A stretch of DNA of 64,000 nucleotides, taken from Clostridiales bacterium. Its GTDB lineage: Bacteria; Bacillota; Clostridia; Lachnospirales; Lachnospiraceae. The first letter of the stretch is position 1. Each line of letters opens with the position of its first letter. Positions 58,441 to 64,000 of this stretch are shown piece after piece. The notes beneath the pieces are model-generated. The model saw nothing but the letters and a program-made list of their open reading frames with translations, was not told where the DNA came from and did no database searches. The stretch spans positions 62,001 to 126,000 of the forward strand of contig JAJBVD010000030.1 in the NCBI GenBank assembly GCA_020859985.1. The letters are read 5' to 3'. Both the position numbers and the translations under genes were made by a program.

Positions 58441-60333
58441 TCACGGCAGGTACTCTGCCACAATCTTCTTAAAAATCGACTCCGCGTCGATGCAGGCCTC
58501 TTTTTTGAGGACATCCACACTGCCGTGCTCAATGTAATCATCCGGCAGTGTGATCTGCATCACGCGCAGATCCGCCTGTGTCTCGTTATAGTATTCCAGC
58601 ACCTTTTCGCCAAATCCGCCGGACTTCACGTTTTCCTCCATTGTCACAATCAGGCTGTGATCCTTAGCCAGATACGCGAGCATGTCCTCGTCAATCGGCT
58701 TGGCAAAGCGGGCATTCACGATGGTGCAGCCATATCCAAGTGTTTTCAGCAGCGCACGCACCTCGAGCGCCGTCTTCACCATGCTCCCGATTGCGACCAG
58801 CGCCAGCGAGCATTCGTCATAAAGGATTTCACTTTTGCCGTAGACGATCGGATCCCGGAAATCCTTCAGGCCGTCATAGGCCTCCCCTCTCGGATAGCGC
58901 ATGGCGATCGGACCGTCATAGGCGATCGCGAATTTCAGCATATCTGCAAGCTCCCATTTATTCTTCGGAGTCATCACGCACATATTCGGAATCTCCGTGA
59001 GATAGGAGAGGTCAAAAATCCCCTGATGTGTCTCCCCATCGCTGCCAACAAGGCCCGCACGGTCAATCGCAAATACAACCGGCAGATTCTGAATGCAGAC
59101 GTCGTGAATGATCTGGTCATAGGCGCGCTGCAAAAAGGACGAATACACCGCCACCACCGGCTTCATGCCGCCCGCTGCCAGTCCCGCCGCAAAAGTCACC
59201 GCATGTCCTTCAGCGATCCCGACATCAAAAAAGCGATCCCGGTACATATTGCGAAAACGTTTCAGTCCGGTGCCATCCGGCATGGCCGCCGTCACAGCCA
59301 CCAGCCGCGGCTCTCTCGCCCCCATCTTGCACATTACTGTGGAAAAAACATCCGTATAGGCCGCTTTTTTCCGGCGGTTCTTCGGAAGGCCGGTCTCCAG
59401 GTCAAACGGCTCAGCACCATGAAACCGCGCCGGCATCCGCTCAGCCGGCTCATATCCTTTTCCTTTTTTTGTGATTACATGTACAATCACCGCGCCGTTC
59501 ACGCGTTTCGCATCATCCAGCACACGCTGCATCTGCGCGAGGTTATAGCCGTCCACCGGTCCTAAGTAGGTCAGTCCCATCTCCTCGAAAAACATTCCCG
59601 GTACGATCAGCTGCTTGATGCTCTGCTTCGTTTTTCGGATGCCGCGTACCAGCGGGTCGCCATACACCGGAATTTTGTTCAGCTTATTCTCAAGATCAGA
59701 CTTAAAATTCGTGTAGGATGAAGCTGTGCGGATGTTGCTCAGATAAGCCGAAATTCCGCCAACATTCTCCGAGATCGACATATTATTGTCATTCAGGATA
59801 ATAATAAAATTTGTCTTCAGCTGCGCTGCGTTGTTGAGAGCTTCGTAAGCCATGCCCCCGGTGAGCGCGCCGTCGCCGATCACCGACACGACAGTATAAT
59901 TTTCTCCCGCAATATCTCTGGCGCAGACATAACCGAGTCCGGCTGAGATTGAAGTCGAGCTGTGCCCGGTATCAAACGCATCGCAGTTGCTCTCCGCCCG
60001 TTTGGGAAACCCGCTCATACCCCCGTATTTACGCAGATGGTCAAACCCCTCCTTGCGCCCGGTCAGAATCTTATGTGTGTAGGACTGATGTCCGACATCC
60101 CAGATCAGCTTGTCCTGCGGCAAATCCAGAGAAAGATGAAGCGCCATCGTCAGCTCCACGACACCTAAGTTGGAAGCCAGATGTCCCCCGGTCTCACTGA
60201 TCTTCTGAATCAGGAATTCACGAATCTCCTGCGCCAGTGCAGGCAGATCCTTGCGGTCCAGTTTTTTGATATCGTTTACTTCCTTAATCTGCTCCAGAAA
60301 AATAAGCGCCGCCTCCTTTGTTAAACCGACCAC
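58441..60333 (-). CDS. dxs: 1-deoxy-D-xylulose-5-phosphate synthase
   Basis: Up to 630 residues; the first enzyme of the non-mevalonate isoprenoid pathway, using thiamine diphosphate. DVGHQSYTHKILTGR, VIGDGALTGGMAYEALNNA and the transketolase-type AIDRAGLVGSDGETHQG block are visible. The start is uncertain. GTG 60333 has no good ribosome site, while a perfect AAAGGAGG lies inside the frame eight bases before an ATT at 60301-60303, close to where homologues begin (FLEQIKEVNDIKKL). Confidence 0.95.
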   Translation of the reverse strand: MVGLTKEAALIFLEQIKEVNDIKKLDRKDLPALAQEIREFLIQKISETGGHLASNLGVVELTMALHLSLDLPQDKLIWDVGHQSYTHKILTGRKEGFDHLRKYGGMSGFPKRAESNCDAFDTGHSSTSISAGLGYVCARDIAGENYTVVSVIGDGALTGGMAYEALNNAAQLKTNFIIILNDNNMSISENVGGISAYLSNIRTASSYTNFKSDLENKLNKIPVYGDPLVRGIRKTKQSIKQLIVPGMFFEEMGLTYLGPVDGYNLAQMQRVLDDAKRVNGAVIVHVITKKGKGYEPAERMPARFHGAEPFDLETGLPKNRRKKAAYTDVFSTVMCKMGAREPRLVAVTAAMPDGTGLKRFRNMYRDRFFDVGIAEGHAVTFAAGLAAGGMKPVVAVYSSFLQRAYDQIIHDVCIQNLPVVFAIDRAGLVGSDGETHQGIFDLSYLTEIPNMCVMTPKNKWELADMLKFAIAYDGPIAMRYPRGEAYDGLKDFRDPIVYGKSEILYDECSLALVAIGSMVKTALEVRALLKTLGYGCTIVNARFAKPIDEDMLAYLAKDHSLIVTMEENVKSGGFGEKVLEYYNETQADLRVMQITLPDDYIEHGSVDVLKKEACIDAESIFKKIVAEYLP

Positions 60334-60408
60334 GTTTACACCATATTCATGACCTCAGCATCCACAGCAGACACGTTGATTTTTGCGTTTTTTTCCGCCG
60401 CTCATTAT

Positions 60409-60457
60409 CCCTTGCTTCGCTGAAACTCGCTTCGCTCAGACAATGGCGAAGCAAGGG
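60409..60457. repeat. Inverted repeat between ispA and dxs
   Basis: Twelve-base perfect arms CCCTTGCTTCGC (60409-60420) and GCGAAGCAAGGG (60446-60457); the loop holds smaller GCGAAGCGAG-like repeats. No T-run follows on the minus strand. The 222-base gap around it has no gene. Confidence 0.65.
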
Positions 60458-60555
60458 AAGCTATGCTCAAAAAACCTGCAAAAATCTGCCTACCGTCTGC
60501 TCGCGGATGCATGAGGCCATAGACTATTTAGGCGCAAATGTGTTCTAAAAGTATT

Positions 60556-61530
60556 TTACATGGTCCGATTTATCAGATGCAATATCAACTCGTCCAGAAA
60601 CTCATTCTCGTACGGCAGGCCGCCGAGCAGCCGCACCGCTTCTTTCGAATAATACTCGACGTCCTCGCGGGCCTGATCCAGACCATGTGCCGTCACCCAG
60701 GTCGTCTTCTGATTCTTCTCGTCACTGTTGACCGGCTTGCCAAGCTCTTCTTCGCTGCCGGTCACATCCAGAATATCATCCTGTATCTGAAAAGCCATCC
60801 CGACACACCGCGCCGCCTGCTCGATCTGTTCCACTTCTTCGTCGGAAGCGCCCGCAAGCACCGCGCCGATCATCATGGAAGCCTCGATCAGTGCTCCGGT
60901 CTTCAGAGCGTATATAAACGCAAGCTGTTCATCGTTAAGCGGTTTCCCGGCATATTCTACATCCACCGACTGACCGCCCAGCATACCGAAGCCGCCCGTC
61001 TTGCGTGTCAAAATTGCAAGAGCGCGGGCAATATTGGGATCGCCCGGCGCTTCCGCAAATGCTTTCACCGCTGTCTCATAAGCCAGATTCAGGAGCGCAT
61101 CTCCGGCAAGGATTGCCATCGCCTCGCCGTAGACCACGTGCGTCGTCTTTTTGCCGCGGCGGTATTCATCGTTATCCAGCGCAGGCAGATCATCATGGAT
61201 CAGAGAATGCGTATGGATCATTTCCATCGCCGCCATAAACGGCCGGATCGCGTTCGAAGTACCTCCGAACATCACAAAAGTCTGCTGCATCAGAAGCGGA
61301 CGCAGCTTTTTCCCGCCGACCAGCATACTGTAGTTCACCGCGTCCAGAAGGGTGCTCTGAAAGCCTTCTGTAGCACCGTCCCGCGCGTAGCGCATTGAAA
61401 TGGACGGTGCGTCCTGCCGCTGAGGGCAGCGAAGAGGCGCTACCTTATCAGGCAGATAGCTTTGGATCACGCTGTTGATCTCCGCTACCCGTTTTTTCAT
61501 CTGCTCATCAAAATTCGTCAAATCCACCAT
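60556..61530 (-). CDS. ispA: Polyprenyl (farnesyl-type) diphosphate synthase
   Basis: A 324-residue enzyme condensing isopentenyl diphosphate to a C15 (or C20) chain. LIHDDLPALDND is the first Asp-rich motif and FQIQDDILDVTG the second; GGKKLRPLL binds diphosphate. The ATG at 61530 overlaps xseB and lies right after AGGAG; a TTG three codons later has better spacing. It carries an insert near residues 30-50 relative to typical IspA. Confidence 0.94.
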   Translation of the reverse strand: MVDLTNFDEQMKKRVAEINSVIQSYLPDKVAPLRCPQRQDAPSISMRYARDGATEGFQSTLLDAVNYSMLVGGKKLRPLLMQQTFVMFGGTSNAIRPFMAAMEMIHTHSLIHDDLPALDNDEYRRGKKTTHVVYGEAMAILAGDALLNLAYETAVKAFAEAPGDPNIARALAILTRKTGGFGMLGGQSVDVEYAGKPLNDEQLAFIYALKTGALIEASMMIGAVLAGASDEEVEQIEQAARCVGMAFQIQDDILDVTGSEEELGKPVNSDEKNQKTTWVTAHGLDQAREDVEYYSKEAVRLLGGLPYENEFLDELILHLINRTM

Positions 61531-61804
61531 CTCCTGTCATTACCAGAATCTTCTTATCCACAGTATCAATCTTCTCATTGCACCGGCGGATCAGCTCTAC
61601 TCCCTGCTGATACAGGGTAAACGCTTCCTCCAGAGGAATCTCCCGGTCCTCCAGGCGTTCCAGAAGCCCATCCAGCTTTTCAAAAGACGCCTCAAGGGAG
61701 AGATCCGATTCCGTATCCTGTTCAGAAAGTCCCACTCCGGAATCCGGCTCCGCTGCCGCCATTTCTGGTCTCAATTCAGGGGTATTCTTTTCACGTTCGT
61801 CCAT
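61508..61804 (-). CDS. xseB: Exonuclease VII small subunit
   Basis: A 98-residue protein. The C-terminal 60 residues are the family core: LSLEASFEKLDGLLERLEDR, then IPLEEAFTLYQQGVELI. The N-terminal 35 residues are an acidic extension. It works with XseA in degrading single-stranded DNA. Confidence 0.93.
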   Translation of the reverse strand: MDEREKNTPELRPEMAAAEPDSGVGLSEQDTESDLSLEASFEKLDGLLERLEDREIPLEEAFTLYQQGVELIRRCNEKIDTVDKKILVMTGDGGFDEF

Positions 61805-61885
61805 CCTGTTATCCGCCTTTCTGATTTCATGCTCCGGTAGCCAGCTGTCCCGAATCGTTACAGGCTTCAGCTTATGCTTAATGAT

Positions 61886-63094
61886 TTACGTCTCAAGAAC
61901 TTCTGTCCCGGTCACTTCCGCCTCAATGCAGCCATCCAATACATAGATACGCACCGCATCTCCTTCTGCGACCTGACCGGCCGCATAGACACGCGCGCCT
62001 GCGGCATCCGTCACACAGGCATAGCCCTGCGTAAGCTTTTCCAGCGGGGATACGCTTTTCAGCTTCTGTACATAAAGTGCCATCTGCTGCTTTCGTATCT
62101 CCATCAGCTGCTGCATAGCAGCCGTCATAGATTCCTCCAGATCAGCCAGCCGCTGCCGTTGTTCCAGCGCACGCTGCTGCGGAGAAGCATATCGCATGCG
62201 CAGCTGATAGCGTTCCAAATTCATTCTGCTAATGGAAACCCTGCTTTTCATCAGCCGGTCAAGGGATGTCTTCCGCGTGTGCAGCTGCTCCAGAACAGCC
62301 CCGACATCCGGCACAGCAAGCTCCGCGGCCGCAGACGGCGTCGGTGCGCGCAAATCAGCCACAAAGTCCGCGATCGTCGTATCCGTCTCGTGCCCGACCG
62401 CTGAGATCACCGGCGTCCGGCACTCAAAAATTGCCCGTGCGACAATCTCTTCATTAAAGGCCCACAAATCCTCGATCGAACCGCCGCCGCGCCCTGCAAT
62501 GATCACATCAAGTCCCAGTGCGTCCAGCGCATGTAAGCCTTTCGCCACACTCTCGGCTGCCCCGTCCCCCTGCACCTTTGCCGGATAGAGGTAAATCTGT
62601 ATTCCGGGGCTGCGGCGCTTCGAGACATTGATGATATCCCGCACAGCCGCACCGGTCGAGGCCGTCACCACACCAAGCTTTTTTACAAACGCGGGAATCG
62701 GCTGCTTGTACTCGGACGCAAACATCCCCATCTCTTCCAATTCCTGCTTCAGAGCCAGATAACGTTCATACAAAAGTCCGGCCCCGTCCTTACGGATACG
62801 TGTCACATAGAGCTGATATTTTCCATCCCTCTCATAAACGCTGACGCTTCCATCCGCCACGATCTGCATTCCCTCAGACAGCCGAAAAGCCAGTCCCATT
62901 CTGGCACTGGCAAACATGACACAGGCAAGCGTACCCGATTCATCCTTCAGCGAAAAATAAATATGGCCGGACGAATGGTACTTGCAGTTGGAAACCTCGC
63001 CGGATACACTGACGCGGTTCAGCACAAAGTCCTGCGTAAACATATTTTTGATGTAGCTGTTGATCTGGCCGACCGAATAAACCTTTCGCTGCAT
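61886..63094 (-). CDS. xseA: Exonuclease VII large subunit
   Basis: About 402 residues from ATG 63094 (MQRKVYSVGQINSYIKNMF), with GAGGAG five bases upstream. An N-terminal OB fold (VSGEVSNCKYHSSGHIYFSL) is followed by the catalytic core with IIAGRGGGSIEDLWAFN and SAVGHETDTTIADFVADLRA, then a coiled-coil tail. The partner small subunit follows by about 80 bases. Confidence 0.95.
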   Translation of the reverse strand: MQRKVYSVGQINSYIKNMFTQDFVLNRVSVSGEVSNCKYHSSGHIYFSLKDESGTLACVMFASARMGLAFRLSEGMQIVADGSVSVYERDGKYQLYVTRIRKDGAGLLYERYLALKQELEEMGMFASEYKQPIPAFVKKLGVVTASTGAAVRDIINVSKRRSPGIQIYLYPAKVQGDGAAESVAKGLHALDALGLDVIIAGRGGGSIEDLWAFNEEIVARAIFECRTPVISAVGHETDTTIADFVADLRAPTPSAAAELAVPDVGAVLEQLHTRKTSLDRLMKSRVSISRMNLERYQLRMRYASPQQRALEQRQRLADLEESMTAAMQQLMEIRKQQMALYVQKLKSVSPLEKLTQGYACVTDAAGARVYAAGQVAEGDAVRIYVLDGCIEAEVTGTEVLET

Positions 63095-63126
63095 TCTTCT
63101 CCTCTTAACATACGGAGAGCCCCGCA

Positions 63127-63618
63127 CTAAGCCAGCTTTGCCAGAACCCCGTTGACAAAAGCCGGTGCGTCGTCGCCGCCGTACTTTCTGGCAAGCTCCA
63201 CCGCCTCGTTGATCGCCACCTTCACAGGGACAGTCTCATCGTACAGCATCTCATACACTGCCAGACGCAGAACAGCCAGCTCGGCCTTCCCCATGCGCTC
63301 TGTCTTCCAGCCCTGCGCCACCTCATTGATCTTCGCGTCAATCTCCTGAACCCTGTCCTTCACCTGTTCAAAGCGGTCCGCGATCTCCTGACGCTCTTCC
63401 TCACTGAATTTTGCAAACCCGCTCTCCTCATCCGGAAGAGTCGCTTCCTCAAAAAAACGGTCTACCTGATCAGGCAGTTCTGTCATGCTGTGAAAATCCC
63501 CGCAAAACACCAGCTTAAATACATTTTCTCTGATCTCGCTTCTTTTCATTCCTCTTAGCGTCCCTCGTTTTTCGTTCTGTCCTGATGTTGATCCGGGGCT
63601 TGCATTTTCCTGCCCCAT
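63127..63618 (-). CDS. nusB: Transcription antitermination factor NusB
   Basis: A 163-residue protein of helical NusB fold: REIRENVF-like start at RSEIRENVFKLVF, then LRLAVYEMLYDETVPVKVAI and ELARKYGGDDAPAFVNGVL. The start at 63618 has AGGAG ten bases upstream and gives a 23-residue polar N-terminal extension; ATG 63549 is where most homologues begin. It acts with NusE on boxA RNA in rRNA transcription. Confidence 0.93.
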   Translation of the reverse strand: MGQENASPGSTSGQNEKRGTLRGMKRSEIRENVFKLVFCGDFHSMTELPDQVDRFFEEATLPDEESGFAKFSEEERQEIADRFEQVKDRVQEIDAKINEVAQGWKTERMGKAELAVLRLAVYEMLYDETVPVKVAINEAVELARKYGGDDAPAFVNGVLAKLA

Positions 63619-63642
63619 GTGTACAAATCTCCTGTTCGCATA

Positions 63643-64000
63643 TCATGCGTTCTCTGCCATCTCTACATTGACGATCTTTACATTGACCTCTGCCACGGTA
63701 AGACCTGTCATGGTCTCGATCGCCGTCTTAACCTTTTCCTGCACCTGCGCACTGGTGTCCGGCACGTTGTAGCCGTAGCGGATATTGATCGCCAGCGCCG
63801 CCTTCACGGTCTTATTCTCATCCACCGTGATCCTGACGCCCTTCGACAGGCTCTTCATGCTGAGCTTGTTGATCAGGTCGCGCGTCACATTGCCCGCCAT
63901 GGAAGCGACTCCCTCCACCTCGGAGGCGGCAAGCCCTGCGATCATCGCCACAACCTCATCCGCGATGCTCACCTCGCCAAACTGCTCGTCATTGTCTAAT
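63643..64000 (-). CDS. Asp23/Gls24-family envelope stress protein, partial
   Basis: At least 118 residues; the frame is open through the window edge (upstream residues LDNDEQFGE before VSIADEVVAMIAGLAASEVE), so the true start lies outside. ASMAGNVTRDLINKLSMKSL, RITVDENKTVKAALAINIRY and VNVKIVNVEMAENA are typical of the Asp23 fold. It is expected at the membrane or in the cytoplasm with a role in envelope homeostasis. It commonly stands before nusB in Clostridia. Confidence 0.92.
   Translation of the reverse strand, partial: LDNDEQFGEVSIADEVVAMIAGLAASEVEGVASMAGNVTRDLINKLSMKSLSKGVRITVDENKTVKAALAINIRYGYNVPDTSAQVQEKVKTAIETMTGLTVAEVNVKIVNVEMAENA

Noticed and set aside
58348-59565. 405-codon plus-strand frame opposite dxs
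   Set aside because: Antisense shadow of a conserved enzyme in GC-rich sequence.

Overview
The window comes from a spore-forming Clostridia chromosome, most likely a Lachnospiraceae-type Firmicute. The evidence is a SpoIVB peptidase next to RecN and ArgR, an Asp23-NusB-XseAB-IspA-Dxs-TlyA-NadK-ArgR-RecN-SpoIVB housekeeping run, strong AGGAGG-type ribosome sites, and many GTG/TTG starts. Almost every gene is on the minus strand, so transcription runs from the right end to the left end. The exceptions are the IS66 and IS21 remains and one small toxin-antitoxin pair.

Region by region, in coordinate order. (1) 0.2-10.6 kb: an envelope-polysaccharide export operon. From its promoter at 10.62-10.65 kb it runs Wzm-type permease, Wzt-type ATPase with a C-terminal cargo-binding domain, a coiled-coil methyltransferase resembling chain terminators, then seven genes forming a partly duplicated block of small coiled-coil proteins and two kinds of GT4 glycosyltransferase. 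(2) 10.7-22.6 kb: an AT-rich accessory island. It holds a three-gene unit (5-methylcytosine methyltransferase, protein with two GHKL ATPase domains, receiver protein), a three-gene toxin-antitoxin-chaperone unit (ADP-ribosyltransferase-like toxin, small protein ending in LAA, SecB-like chaperone), a cold-shock-domain/P-loop ATPase fusion, gene remnants, a broken IS66 and an IS21 with a nonsense-mutated istA. (3) 22.7-38.7 kb: the polysaccharide locus resumes with a Wzx-type flippase, two large GT-C-like membrane proteins, GT2 and GT4 transferases, a GtrB-like polyprenyl glycosyltransferase, a fused polymerase-WecG/TagA protein and RmlA, with two decayed genes between them. (4) 38.7-47.2 kb: an L,D-transpeptidase and a phosphate regulon (PhoR, PhoB, PhoU, PstB, PstA, PstC, PstS) with Pho-box-like repeats upstream of pstS. 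(5) 47.4-52.6 kb: a RelE-type toxin pair, a hexosamine-kinase-like enzyme, a sugar nucleotidyltransferase, an Sfp-type phosphopantetheinyl transferase and a MutS-like ATPase. (6) 52.9-64.0 kb: the conserved sporulation, recombination, isoprenoid and nuclease block, ending in a gene cut by the window edge.

Two export logics appear in the polysaccharide locus. The left part (Wzm/Wzt plus terminator-like methyltransferase) suggests ABC-transporter-dependent export with a capped chain end. The right part (flippase, polymerase fusion, GtrB, GT-C proteins) suggests lipid-linked assembly and side-chain addition outside the membrane. The defence-like island sits between them. Most of the island's genes look unrelated to polysaccharide synthesis, and the remnants and insertion sequences suggest repeated gain and loss.

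The most interesting items are the methyltransferase/double-GHKL/receiver unit, the CmdTAC-like unit with an ssrA-like antitoxin tail, the cold-shock/P-loop ATPase fusion, the His-rich repeat coiled coil of the methyltransferase, a PstS whose two halves are in permuted order, and a family of five 27-bp palindromes between genes at 41.9-54.3 kb. All functional calls come from motif reading; no database search was run.
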